A stretch of 64,000 bases of DNA from Microbacterium proteolyticum (GCF_029639405.1 NZ_CP121274.1:2356001-2420000); one strand, 5' to 3'. Counted from the stretch's first letter, positions 1 through 8,625 are shown. The notes: generated from the sequence alone by a model not told the origin. Translations and numbers: made by a program.

Positions 1-1160
1 TGTCCTGGCTGTCGTCGATCGGTCTCAAGGGCATCGCGGTCGACGAGGCGCACTTCATCAAGAACCTGTCGTCGCAGCGGTCGCAGAAGGTCCTCGCACT
101 GGCATCCCGTGTCCGTCAGCAGACGCGCGATCCGCTGCTGCTCGCCCTCACGGGTACCCCGCTGATCAACGACGTCGAAGACTTCGACGCGATCTGGCGT
201 TTCCTCGGCTGGACGAACGGCGAGAAGCCGGGCGCGGAGCTGATGGCCAAGCTGGATGCCACGGGCCTCACCCCCGCGGACAAGGCGTTCTATCCCGAAG
301 CGCGCGAGGCCGTGATCTCCCTGGGCATCGTGCGTCGGAAGAAGAAGGACGTCGCCGCCGACCTGCCCGACAAGCTCATCGCCGACCTCCCCGTCGAGCT
401 GGACGACGAGTACGGCCGGTCGATCCGGCACGCCGAGCGCGAGCTCGGGGCGCGCCTCGCGGCGAAGTACCGCCGCATCATCGAGGCCCGCGGTGACCGC
501 GGGCTCGCGCCGGGCGAGATCGACGAGGACATCGTGCGCCTCGTCGCGCACGGCGAGCTGGAAGAGAGCAAGGCCGCCGGAACCGGTTCCGAGAACGTCT
601 TCACGATGGTCCGCCGCATCGGTCAGGCCAAGGCGCAGCTCGCCGCGGATTACGCCGTGCAGCTGCAGCGATCGGTCGGCAAGGTCGTCTTCTTCGCCAA
701 GCACATCGACGTCATGGATGCCGCGGAGGCGCACTTCAAGGCATCCGGGCTCACCGCGGTGTCGGTGCGCGGAGACCAGACGTCCACCGCCCGCCAGGCG
801 GCGATCGACGCGTTCAACACCGACCCCTCCGTCGGGATCGCGGTGTGTTCGCTCACCGCCGCCGGTGTGGGGCTGAACATGCAGGCGGCGTCCAACGTCG
901 TGCTCGCCGAGCTGTCGTGGACCGCCGCCGAGCAGACGCAGGCGATCGACCGCGTGCACCGCATCGGCCAGGACGAGCCCGTCACGGCGTGGCGCATCAT
1001 CGCGGCGCACACCATCGACACCAAGATCGCCGAGCTCATCGACTCGAAGGAGGGGCTGGCGCAGCGCGCGCTCGACGGCCTCGCCATCGAGCCCGGCTCG
1101 AGCGACTCCGTGCAGCTGTCCGCCCTCATGCACCTGCTGCGCCAGGCGCTCGGGGCCTGA
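1..1160 (+). CDS. SNF2-family helicase/ATPase, 3' part only
   Basis: The frame is open from the window edge, so only the last ~385 residues of a superfamily 2 SNF2/Rad54-type ATPase are seen. Motif II reads VDEAHFIKN at about residues 14-22 of the visible part and motif III reads LALTGTPLIND near residue 50. The second RecA-like lobe contains GIAVCSLTAAGVGLNM and the QTQAIDRVHRIGQ signature near the C terminus. Family members use ATP to translocate on duplex DNA and remodel protein-DNA complexes. The partner and targeting domains would be in the missing N-terminal part, so its exact role is open. A strong hairpin follows 7 bases after the stop, so this is the end of its transcript. Confidence 0.93.
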   Translation, partial: SWLSSIGLKGIAVDEAHFIKNLSSQRSQKVLALASRVRQQTRDPLLLALTGTPLINDVEDFDAIWRFLGWTNGEKPGAELMAKLDATGLTPADKAFYPEAREAVISLGIVRRKKKDVAADLPDKLIADLPVELDDEYGRSIRHAERELGARLAAKYRRIIEARGDRGLAPGEIDEDIVRLVAHGELEESKAAGTGSENVFTMVRRIGQAKAQLAADYAVQLQRSVGKVVFFAKHIDVMDAAEAHFKASGLTAVSVRGDQTSTARQAAIDAFNTDPSVGIAVCSLTAAGVGLNMQAASNVVLAELSWTAAEQTQAIDRVHRIGQDEPVTAWRIIAAHTIDTKIAELIDSKEGLAQRALDGLAIEPGSSDSVQLSALMHLLRQALGA

Positions 1161-1167
1161 TGCCTCC

Positions 1168-1200
1168 CACGAACGCCCCGGTGCTGCCGGGGCGTTCGTG
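1168..1200 (+). terminator. Terminator hairpin after the SNF2 gene
   Basis: Perfect 14-bp inverted repeat (CACGAACGCCCCGG and its complement) around the 5-base loop TGCTG. There is no U tract, as is common for GC-rich actinobacterial terminators. Confidence 0.8.
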
Positions 1201-1267
1201 CGTCATGCCGCGGGTCCGCGGACCCGGCGACGGCTGCCGTGTCGGGCGGGGTCGCTAGGGTCGGGGC

Positions 1268-2332
1268 ATGCCCCTGGATGCCTCCGCGCTGCTCGACGGC
1301 CCGCGCGGACGGCGGCTGTGCCTGGAGATCCTGCTGGAGGGGGCGCGTCGTGCCGACACCCCCGAGACGCGGGATGCCGTGCAGGCGGTGTTCTGGGCGG
1401 CGCACGGGCGCGAGCGAGGGGCGAGCGTGCTGCTCTCGTTCAGCGACGGGTCCGAGCCGTTCGTGGAGCCTGAAGTGTCCGCGCACGACGCGGCGGCGGC
1501 ACTCGCCGCGCTCCCGGTGCCCGCGATGACGGCGGAGACGCTCACGCACGCGCTGTGGCACGCGGTCGACGAAGCCGCGTACTGGCAGCCGCCCTCGGGG
1601 ATGGATGAACTCGCGGCGGCGCCGGAGATGCACTCCGTTCTGCGCCGGGTGGCGAACGGCATCGCGCTGTCCCGGCACGTCGACTGGTGGGCGAGTCCGC
1701 TCGCGCGCCAGGATCAGGCAGCCGTGGCGTGGGAGGAGGAACCGTTCCGCGCAGGTCACCCGGGCGAGATCCTTCCCGAGTGGCGCACCGACACGACAGC
1801 GGAGGAGCTTCAGTTCGCGGGCTACACGGGGGTCTCGGGGCCCTGGTGGTCGGTGCCGCCGTTCGGGCTGCCTCGCACGACGCGCGTCGGCGAGCGGGGC
1901 CCCGTGGGGCTGTCATTCGTCGAGGACTCCCACGGGTGGCTGACGGCCCGGTCGCGGCGCGTCACCCCTCCCGCGGGCGACGTGGTCGAGATCCACGGAC
2001 CCGACGCATGGGCGGCGCTGTGTCGACGGCATCCCCTCGTCGTCACCGCGTCACGGCGCACCGTGTGGGAGTGGGCCACGGGGCGTGACGGTGCGTGGGT
2101 GATCCCGGACTGGGCGGCGGTCGCCCGCGAGGCGGTCGGCGTTCATCTCACCGTGACCGGATACCTCACGAGCGCGGGACGCATCATCGACGTCGGCGGC
2201 GGGCTCGCGAGCACGGTTGCCGGGTGGGTTCCTGACGAGACCTTCTGGTTCCGAGACGTCGTCCAGGCGGGTGCCGAGGACCGGTGGGCCGCCGAGCACA
2301 ACATGGGCGTGGACCGGTGGCATCCCGCGTGA
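1268..2332 (+). CDS. Hypothetical protein, 354 aa
   Basis: I do not recognise this family. The protein is soluble by inspection: no signal peptide and no membrane segment. It is acidic and tryptophan-rich, with several aromatic patches such as HVDWWASP near residue 140, GPWWSVPPFG near residue 193, and TVWEWATG near residue 265. A TAGGGT hexamer at 1256-1261, six bases before the ATG, predicts a leaderless transcript and fixes the start. It lies between a terminated SNF2 gene and pfkA, which starts 94 bases downstream, so it is probably its own transcription unit. Codon use matches the neighbours, giving no sign of recent transfer. No function can be proposed from the sequence alone. Confidence 0.8.
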   Translation: MPLDASALLDGPRGRRLCLEILLEGARRADTPETRDAVQAVFWAAHGRERGASVLLSFSDGSEPFVEPEVSAHDAAAALAALPVPAMTAETLTHALWHAVDEAAYWQPPSGMDELAAAPEMHSVLRRVANGIALSRHVDWWASPLARQDQAAVAWEEEPFRAGHPGEILPEWRTDTTAEELQFAGYTGVSGPWWSVPPFGLPRTTRVGERGPVGLSFVEDSHGWLTARSRRVTPPAGDVVEIHGPDAWAALCRRHPLVVTASRRTVWEWATGRDGAWVIPDWAAVAREAVGVHLTVTGYLTSAGRIIDVGGGLASTVAGWVPDETFWFRDVVQAGAEDRWAAEHNMGVDRWHPA

Positions 2333-2426
2333 GCCGTCCTCCGTTTGGCGGGCGCGCGGGGTGGGGCGCTAGTGTCGAACGCGGCAGCGTCGCCGACTCG
2401 ATCATCCCCAATAGCGAGGTTCCAGC

Positions 2427-3455
2427 ATGAAGATCGGCATCCTGACCAGTGGCGGAGACTGCCCCGGGCTGAACGCCGTCATCCGTGGCGTCGTGCTCAA
2501 GGGCACCACCAACTACGACATCGAGTTCGTCGGCATCCGCGACGGTTGGCGCGGAGTCGTCGACGGCGACTTCTTCCCGCTGACGCGTCACGAGGTGAAG
2601 GGTCTGTCGAAGGTCGGCGGCACGATCCTCGGCACGAGTCGCACGAACCCGTACGAGGGTGTGCGCGGCGGAGCCGAGAACATCTCCAAGACCCTGTACG
2701 GCCACCGCATCGACGGCATCGTCGCGATCGGCGGCGAGGGGACGCTCGCCGCGGCCGACCGCCTGTCCAAGGACGGCATCAACGTCCTCGGTGTTCCCAA
2801 GACGATCGACAACGACCTCCGCGCGACCGATTACTCGTTCGGCTTCGACACCGCCGTCAACATCGCCACGGATGCCATGGACCGCCTCCGCACCACCGGC
2901 GACTCGCACCAGCGCTGCATGGTGGCCGAGGTCATGGGCCGTCACGTCGGCTGGATCGCGCTGCACGCCGGCATCGCCGCCGGCGCCCACGTCATCTGCA
3001 TCCCCGAGGTTCCGATGTCCATCGACGAGATCGTCGAGCAGGTCACGCGCGCCCACGACCGCGGCCGCGCGCCGCTGGTGGTCGTGTCCGAGGGATTCAA
3101 GCTCACCGGCATGGACGAGGCCTTCAGTGACAAGGGCCTGGATGCCTTCAACCGCCCCCGCCTCGGCGGCATCGGCGAACTGCTGGCCCCCGAGATCGAG
3201 CGCCTGACCGGCATCGAGACCCGCGCCACGGTGCTCGGGCACATCCAGCGCGGCGGTTCGCCCTCGGCGTTCGACCGCGTGCTCGCGACGCGTCTCGGGC
3301 TCCACGCCGCCGACGCCCTCGCGGAGGGCGCCTGGGGGCAGATGGTCGCCATGCGCGGCACCGACATCATCCGCGTGCCGTTCGCCGACGCGCTCGGCGA
3401 GCTCAACAGCGTGCCCCTGTACCGCTACGAAGAGGCCGCCGCGCTCTTCGGCTGA
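2427..3455 (+). CDS. pfkA: 6-phosphofructokinase
   Basis: Phosphorylates fructose 6-phosphate to fructose 1,6-bisphosphate, the committed step of glycolysis. The 342-aa protein has the N-terminal TSGGDCPGLNAV nucleotide loop, GGEGT near residue 103, the catalytic PKTIDND near residue 125, MGRHVGW in the substrate site and GHIQRGGSPSAFDR near the C terminus. In PfkA enzymes the residue after the second acidic position in GGEGT (Gly here) favours ATP, while PPi-dependent enzymes usually have Asp. The Lys of PKTIDND is common in PPi-dependent and actinobacterial enzymes, so the phosphoryl donor is probably ATP but not proven. It is monocistronic and followed by a hairpin at 3469-3498. Confidence 0.96.
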   Translation: MKIGILTSGGDCPGLNAVIRGVVLKGTTNYDIEFVGIRDGWRGVVDGDFFPLTRHEVKGLSKVGGTILGTSRTNPYEGVRGGAENISKTLYGHRIDGIVAIGGEGTLAAADRLSKDGINVLGVPKTIDNDLRATDYSFGFDTAVNIATDAMDRLRTTGDSHQRCMVAEVMGRHVGWIALHAGIAAGAHVICIPEVPMSIDEIVEQVTRAHDRGRAPLVVVSEGFKLTGMDEAFSDKGLDAFNRPRLGGIGELLAPEIERLTGIETRATVLGHIQRGGSPSAFDRVLATRLGLHAADALAEGAWGQMVAMRGTDIIRVPFADALGELNSVPLYRYEEAAALFG

Positions 3456-3468
3456 GTCCTGGCATCGT

Positions 3469-3498
3469 CGCCCCGTCCCGCTCGCCCGGGGCGGGGCG
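3469..3498 (+). terminator. Terminator hairpin after pfkA
   Basis: Eleven-base-pair stem (CGCCCCGTCCC with GGGGCGGGGCG, one G-U pair) with an 8-base loop, 13 bases after the pfkA stop. Confidence 0.7.
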
Positions 3499-3568
3499 TC
3501 GTCGTCTCCGGTGGGCGGCGGACCCCTCGTCCCACTTCTGGCGGTGCATGTCCCATGAATTGCGTTGT

Positions 3569-3621
3569 GTGTCCCACATCTTGCTGGTCTGGGCCGCCCT
3601 GAGCAGCAAGAAGTGGGACAC
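3569..3621. repeat. Long inverted repeat upstream of the DUF559 gene
   Basis: Arms at 3569-3586 and 3604-3621 pair over 18 bases with one mismatch; the left arm reads GTGTCCCACATCTTGCTG. The loop is 17 bases. As RNA this would be a very stable hairpin about 100 bases ahead of the next start codon. Confidence 0.75.
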
Positions 3622-3722
3622 GCTCGCGGGAGGCAGAGGGACACCTCCTCCACAGCTCACGGTCCAGCCGATGAGGTTGTGGAGAAGGGCGTCCGGGCTC
3701 ACGGCATCGAGACCCTTGGGGC

Positions 3723-4640
3723 ATGAAGCCACCACAGCCCCTTCCCGACGGTCTTCCTGAACGGTTCCACGTCGCCGATGCCCGTGATCGCGGGGTGACT
3801 CCCGCTCGGTTGCGGGCGTCGGATCTCTCAGCGCCTTTCCATGGCGTGCGCTCACGTTCGCTCGACGATGCCCGATCCATCCTCGAGCGGTGCCGTGCCT
3901 ATGTTCCGCGCCTCGCCCCGGGACAGTTCTTCAGCCACGAGACGGCTTTCGCCCTGCTCGGCCTGAGCACGCCGGCGTGGCCGTACACGCCTCTCGTCCA
4001 TGTATCCACACATCGTCCCGCTCGCGAACCGCGCACGCGCGGTGTCGTCGGCCATCGGCTGCAGACACGCGAACCCGCCATCGAAGAGGGTCCGGACGGG
4101 ATGCCGATCGAGAACGCCGTGCGAGCCTGGCGGCAATGCGGCCGGCTCTGGCAGTTGGATGATCTCGTCGCGGGCGCGGACGCGCTTCTGGCGGGCCGAC
4201 ACCCGATCGCCACGCTCGATGCACTCTCTGAGGAGATCGCGACCATGGGCGACATGCGCGGCGGCGTCCTTCGTCGAGCGTTGTCGTTGGCGCGCCCGGG
4301 CGTTCGATCGCCGCGAGAGACGCATCTGCGCTTGTTACTCATGCGCCGCGGTCTCCCGGAACCTGAAGTCAACGCCGACATCTTCTCGTCGCGTGGGGAG
4401 TTCGTCGCAGAGATCGATCTGGCGTTCGCGACGTGGCGGGTGGCCGTCGAATACCACGGTCGTGTGCACGCGGAAGATCCCCGCCAGTTCGCCCGCGATG
4501 CCGACCGATGGGCGGCGATCCGTGCCGCGGGCTGGGATCACGTCCGGATCCTCCACCATCACCTCCGCGATGGCGGTGATCCCGCCTTCGCGATGGTGCG
4601 CGACGCACTCACCCGGGCGGGCTGGCGGCCCGGCCTCTGA
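3723..4640 (+). CDS. DUF559 / Vsr-like endonuclease-fold protein
   Basis: A 305-aa protein with a helical N-terminal half and a C-terminal domain of the DUF559 type, which has the very-short-patch-repair (restriction-endonuclease) fold. The signature is FVAEIDLAFATWRVAVEYHG at about residues 220-239, followed by H and a D-rich helix (FARDADRWAAIRAAGW) and VRILHHHL. The acidic residues in EIDLAF and VEYHG match the metal-binding positions of this fold. The N-terminal part (RDRGVTPARLRASDL, FFSHETAFALLGL) resembles the winged-helix arrangement of AbiEi-like antitoxins that often accompanies this domain in actinobacteria. No toxin or methylase partner is adjacent. The gene stands alone between TGTCCCAC repeat clusters. 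Molecular role unknown; a DNA-binding or nicking activity is inference. Confidence 0.75.
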   Translation: MKPPQPLPDGLPERFHVADARDRGVTPARLRASDLSAPFHGVRSRSLDDARSILERCRAYVPRLAPGQFFSHETAFALLGLSTPAWPYTPLVHVSTHRPAREPRTRGVVGHRLQTREPAIEEGPDGMPIENAVRAWRQCGRLWQLDDLVAGADALLAGRHPIATLDALSEEIATMGDMRGGVLRRALSLARPGVRSPRETHLRLLLMRRGLPEPEVNADIFSSRGEFVAEIDLAFATWRVAVEYHGRVHAEDPRQFARDADRWAAIRAAGWDHVRILHHHLRDGGDPAFAMVRDALTRAGWRPGL

Positions 4641-4643
4641 CAC

Positions 4644-4698
4644 CGTGTCCCACCTTCAGCGGTATTGAGGGCCGCAGAGTGACAACTTGTGGGACACG
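4644..4698. repeat. Inverted repeat downstream of the DUF559 gene
   Basis: CGTGTCCCAC at 4644-4653 and its exact complement at 4689-4698, starting 3 bases after the stop codon. It repeats the core motif of the upstream hairpin and may also end transcription. Confidence 0.65.
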
Positions 4699-4753
4699 CC
4701 CTGCCAAGAGTGGGACGAGGCGCCCGCCGGGCCGCAGCGCAGCCCCCCGCCGC

Positions 4754-6868
4754 CTACTCCGCCAGGCCCAGCACGTCCAGCAGCCAGGCCAGCTCGAACG
4801 CGCGCTCGCGCCAGGCGTTGTAGCGCCCGCTGACGCCGCCGTGTCCGGCGACCATCTCGCACTTCAGCAGAGCGTCGGCGCCCACCTCGCGCAGGCGCTG
4901 CACCCACTTGGCGGGCTCGACGTACAGCACGCGGGTGTCGTTGAGGGAGGTGACCGCGAGGATGCGGGGGTACCGGACCCCGTCGCGGACGTTCTCGTAC
5001 GGCGAGTACGACTTCATGTACGCGTACACGTCGGCGTCGTGCAGGGGATCGCCCCACTCGTCCCACTCGATGACGGTGAGGGGGAGGGAGGGGTCGAGGA
5101 TCGTCGTCAACGCGTCGACGAACGGCACGTCGGCCAGGATGCCCGCGAACAGCTCCGGCGCGAGGTTCGCAACCGCGCCCATCAGCAGGCCTCCGGCGCT
5201 CCCGCCCTCGGCGACGAGGCGGTCGGGGGTGGTGTACCCGGATGCCACGAGGTGCCGCCCGACCGCCACGAAGTCGGTGAACGTGTTGCGCTTTGACTGC
5301 AGCTTGCCGTCCTCGTACCACTGGCGGCCCATCTCGCCGCCGCCGCGGACGTGAGCCACGGCGAAGACGACGCCCCGGTCCAGCAACGACAGACGCGGAA
5401 CCGAGAAGCCGGGCTCGATCGAGTGCTCGTAGGAGCCGTAGCCGTAGAGGTGGACGGGCCGCGGCGAGGAACCGGGCTCGCCGAACGAACGCTTCCACAC
5501 CAGCGACACCGGCACGCGGGTGCCGTCGTCGGCGGTCGCCCACGCCCGGGCCTGGCCGTAGTCGTCGGGGTCGAAACCGCCGAGCACCGGCTGGCGTTTG
5601 CGCAGCAGCAGCTCGCCGGTGTCGATGACGTAGTCGTACACGGTGCCCGGCGTCACGAACGAGCCGTAACCGACGCGGAGCACGGGCGGCGCCCACTCGG
5701 GGTTCCCGCCGGTGCCGACGCTGTAGAGCGGTTCGTCGAACGTGATCTCGGTCACCGCCCCGTCGCCGTACGACAGCAGGGCGAGGCGCGCCAGACCGTC
5801 GCGGCGGTAGGCCACCACGCCCCAGTCGCGGAACGTGTCGACACCCAGGAGGCGCTCGCCGGGTCGATGGGCGATCACCGTCTCGCGCGCACCCTCCGGA
5901 TCGGATGCCGCGACACGGACGAGTTCGAAGTCGAGCGCGCCGTCGTTGTGGAGGATGTACAGCACGTCCTCTCCGCCGACGACGGCGTGATCGACCGAGT
6001 ACTCCACGCCCTCGCGGCGCGGCCAGACGACGCGTGCCTCGCCGCGCAGGTCGTCGGCGTCGATGAGCCGCTCCTCCGAGGTGATCGAGGAGCCCACACC
6101 GATCACCAGGTAGCGGTCGCTGCGGGTGAAGTCCGCACCCACCCAGTACCGCTCGTCGGGCTCGTGGAACAGCTTCACATCGGCATCCACGCCCGTGCCG
6201 ATCTCGTGCAGCCACACGGTGTCGGGGCGCCACGCGTCGTCGACGGTGGTGTAGACGATGAAGCGGCCGTCGGGGGAGAACGTGGCGCCGGAGAAGGTGC
6301 CGGGGATCTCGTCGACGAGGTTCTCTCCGGTGGCGAGGTCGCGGACGCGCACGGTGTACCGCTCGTCGCCGGCGACGTCGACGCCGTAGAGCATGCGGGT
6401 CCCATCGTTGGACACCTCGAAGCTTCCGAGGGAGAAGAAGTCGGTGCCCTCGGCTTCGACGTTCCCGTCGAAGAGGATCTGCTCGCCGGGGACGGCGACG
6501 TCGGGGGAGAGCTGCGGCGGCGTCCAGTCGTCGGGGGAGCGGAGGGGTGCGCGACACTGGATGCCGTACTGCGCGCCGGCGATGGTCCGGCCGTAGTACC
6601 ACCACTCGCCGCGACGGGCGGGCACCGAGAGATCGGTCTCGAGCGTGCGCGCCTTGATCTCGCCGAAGATCTCGTCCCGCAGGGATGCCAGGTGCGCGGT
6701 GCGCGCATCGGTGTACGCGTTCTCGGCCTCGAGGTGGGCTACGACGTCGGCGTCGTCCTTGGCGCGCAGCCACTCGTACGGGTCGTCGAAGGTGTCACCG
6801 TGGTGGGTGCGCGCCGTGAGGCGGCGGGCGGCGACGGGAGGGACGGGGCGGGCGTCGGTGTCGGTCAC
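4754..6868 (-). CDS. ptrB: Oligopeptidase B, S9 family (protease II)
   Basis: Cytosolic serine peptidase that cleaves short peptides after basic residues. The 704-aa length fits oligopeptidase B. It has an N-terminal beta-propeller (DDPYEWLRAKDD near residue 28) and a C-terminal alpha/beta-hydrolase domain with RGGGEMGRQWYEDGK, the nucleophile elbow EGGSAGGLLMG (Ser near 553), an Asp in SLNDTRV near 640 and the His in AGHGG near 673. No signal peptide is present. The start is GTG; TAGCGT at 6875-6880 on the minus strand lies six bases upstream, which predicts a leaderless transcript. It is transcribed towards the DUF559 cassette, whose right repeat ends 33 bases after its stop. Confidence 0.93.
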   Translation of the reverse strand: MTDTDARPVPPVAARRLTARTHHGDTFDDPYEWLRAKDDADVVAHLEAENAYTDARTAHLASLRDEIFGEIKARTLETDLSVPARRGEWWYYGRTIAGAQYGIQCRAPLRSPDDWTPPQLSPDVAVPGEQILFDGNVEAEGTDFFSLGSFEVSNDGTRMLYGVDVAGDERYTVRVRDLATGENLVDEIPGTFSGATFSPDGRFIVYTTVDDAWRPDTVWLHEIGTGVDADVKLFHEPDERYWVGADFTRSDRYLVIGVGSSITSEERLIDADDLRGEARVVWPRREGVEYSVDHAVVGGEDVLYILHNDGALDFELVRVAASDPEGARETVIAHRPGERLLGVDTFRDWGVVAYRRDGLARLALLSYGDGAVTEITFDEPLYSVGTGGNPEWAPPVLRVGYGSFVTPGTVYDYVIDTGELLLRKRQPVLGGFDPDDYGQARAWATADDGTRVPVSLVWKRSFGEPGSSPRPVHLYGYGSYEHSIEPGFSVPRLSLLDRGVVFAVAHVRGGGEMGRQWYEDGKLQSKRNTFTDFVAVGRHLVASGYTTPDRLVAEGGSAGGLLMGAVANLAPELFAGILADVPFVDALTTILDPSLPLTVIEWDEWGDPLHDADVYAYMKSYSPYENVRDGVRYPRILAVTSLNDTRVLYVEPAKWVQRLREVGADALLKCEMVAGHGGVSGRYNAWRERAFELAWLLDVLGLAE

Positions 6869-7040
6869 CTCCCCACGCTATCCCGCTCCCGGCGCGGACG
6901 GCCGCTCGGCGTTTGACCGATGCCCATGCCGGTGAAATGATGTCGTCGGCCCGGTGAACATGGGCCGAATGTCAGGTGAACTCTTCGTTCTCCGCGCCGA
7001 TCCCGTCGGCATCCCTCCTTCCCCCTACGGAAAGCGATCG

Positions 7041-8264
7041 GTGGAGAGCGCAGCCCTTGTCATCGTGCTGGTCATCGCCCTGGCACTGTTCTTCGATTTC
7101 ACGAACGGCTTCCACGACACCGCGAACGCGATGGCCACGCCCATCGCCACGGGTGCCCTGAAGCCCAAGGTCGCGGTGCTCCTCGCGGCCGGCCTGAACC
7201 TGGTGGGCGCGTTCCTGTCGACGGAGGTCGCCAAGACGATCTCGGGTGGCATGATCCGCGAGGACCAGCTGAGTCCGGACATCTTCCCGCCGATCATCTT
7301 CGCGGGCCTCATCGGCGCGATCACCTGGAACATGCTCACGTGGCTGCTGGGACTGCCCTCCAGCTCGTCGCACGCGTTGTTCGGCGGGCTGATCGGCGCA
7401 ACGCTCGTGGGCGTGGGGGCGGCGGCGATCGACACGGGCGTCGTGCTCAGCAAGGTGATCCTGCCCGCGCTCATCGCCCCCCTGACCGCCGGCCTCATCG
7501 CCTTCACGGTGACCAAGATCGCCTACGGCATCACGCGCCGGTACGACATGAAGGCCGACGGCCGCGACGGCTTCCGGTGGGGGCAGATCTTCACGTCCTC
7601 GCTCGTGGCGCTCGCCCACGGCACGAACGACGCGCAGAAGACGATGGGCGTCATCACGCTCGCCCTCATCACGGTCGGGTGGCAGTCCTCGTCCGAGACC
7701 GACCCGCAGCTGTGGGTCATCTTCGCGTGCGCCTTCACGATCGCCCTGGGGACCTACATGGGCGGCTGGCGCATCATCCGCACGCTCGGCAAGGGGCTGA
7801 CCGACGTGAAGCCCGCGCAGGGCTTCTCGGCCGAGACGTCCACGGCCGCGACGATCCTGGCATCCAGCGCCCTCGGTTTCGCGCTGTCGACCACGCAGGT
7901 CGCGTCGGGGTCGGTCATCGGCTCGGGGCTCGGCCGTCGCGGCTCGACCGTGCGCTGGAACACCGTCGGTCGCATCATGATCGGCTGGGTGCTCACCCTG
8001 CCGGCGGCGGGCGCCGTCGGAGCCGCGGCGGCCCTGATCGTGGTCTGGCTGGGCGGCTGGGGCGTGGCGGTGGATGCCGTCATCGCCGTCGTGATCATCC
8101 TCGGGCTGTTCCTCCGCTCGCGCCGCGACGAGGTCACCTCGGCCAACGCCATGAGCGAGGTCGCCGACTCGGGAGCGGCGGTGAAGGTGCCGCGCAAGCC
8201 CGGCCCCACGCGCCGTCAGCGCCGCCTGGAGCGCGCGCAGGCCGGGAGGGATGACCGCGCATGA
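7041..8264 (+). CDS. pit: Inorganic phosphate transporter, Pit family
   Basis: Low-affinity phosphate/cation symporter of the inner membrane. The two internal repeats carry the family signatures DFTNGFHDTANAMATPIATG near the N terminus and ALAHGTNDAQKTMG in the middle. About ten hydrophobic segments are visible, and the C terminus is basic and cytoplasmic. An upstream ATG at 6954 would add 29 polar residues before the first membrane segment, so I prefer the GTG at 7041, which is preceded by GGAAAG at a normal distance and starts directly at the hydrophobic helix (407 aa). The last 4 bases overlap the next gene, so the two are co-translated. No PhoU-like regulator is adjacent. Confidence 0.92.
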   Translation: MESAALVIVLVIALALFFDFTNGFHDTANAMATPIATGALKPKVAVLLAAGLNLVGAFLSTEVAKTISGGMIREDQLSPDIFPPIIFAGLIGAITWNMLTWLLGLPSSSSHALFGGLIGATLVGVGAAAIDTGVVLSKVILPALIAPLTAGLIAFTVTKIAYGITRRYDMKADGRDGFRWGQIFTSSLVALAHGTNDAQKTMGVITLALITVGWQSSSETDPQLWVIFACAFTIALGTYMGGWRIIRTLGKGLTDVKPAQGFSAETSTAATILASSALGFALSTTQVASGSVIGSGLGRRGSTVRWNTVGRIMIGWVLTLPAAGAVGAAAALIVVWLGGWGVAVDAVIAVVIILGLFLRSRRDEVTSANAMSEVADSGAAVKVPRKPGPTRRQRRLERAQAGRDDRA

Positions 8265-8590
8265 GCATCGACTGGGAAGCCTTCCTCCACGTCTTCATCG
8301 CCGCGCTGGTGGGAGCCGCGACCGTGGTGACCTTCTACGCGCTCGGACTGCGTCTGCTCGTCCGGGGCGGCCGTCCGCCGCTGGTCGCTCCGGTGGAGTT
8401 CACGGATGCCATCACCGTGCTCACCGACAAGCAGAGACGCCGCGCCGAGAAGGCGGTGGCCAAGGCGGCCGCGCGCAATCCGCTGAGCGCGGGGCAGAAG
8501 CGGCTCGCGCTCCTCGGCGCCTACGCGTGCTTCGCCGTCTGCGCGGCGGCGGTGCTCGGTGCGCTGCTGCTGATCCTGCTCCGCCACTGA
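8261..8590 (+). CDS. Small membrane protein coupled to pit, 109 aa
   Basis: Starts inside the pit stop codon (ATGA overlap). One membrane helix lies at about residues 9-34 and another at about 85-106, with a basic cytoplasmic or periplasmic stretch (KQRRRAEKAVAKAAARN) between. I do not recognise a named family. Translational coupling suggests it assembles with or tunes the phosphate transporter; this is inference. Confidence 0.8.
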   Translation: MSIDWEAFLHVFIAALVGAATVVTFYALGLRLLVRGGRPPLVAPVEFTDAITVLTDKQRRRAEKAVAKAAARNPLSAGQKRLALLGAYACFAVCAAAVLGALLLILLRH

Positions 8591-8625
8591 GGCGCCGTGT
8601 CGGGCGCCCCTCGTAGGCTGAGGGC

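Larger units (their letters stand above)
3525..4720. repeat. Putative single-gene cassette with inverted repeat ends
   Basis: The ends are an imperfect 18-bp inverted repeat: CCTCGTCCCACTTCTGGC at 3525-3542, and GCCAAGAGTGGGACGAGG at 4703-4720, whose complement matches at 16 of 18 positions. Between them lie a single DUF559-type gene and several more copies of the core TGTCCCAC/GTGGGACA. No transposase is encoded and I see no clear target-site duplication. Whether this is a mobilised element or a regulatory repeat cluster is inference. Confidence 0.4.

Noticed and set aside
2184..6916. Long open frames antisense to pfkA (2184-3653) and to the oligopeptidase gene (5351-6916)
   Set aside because: They mirror genes with clear family motifs; their products are Arg/Ala/Gly-rich with no recognisable domain. 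Long shadow frames are expected at this GC content.
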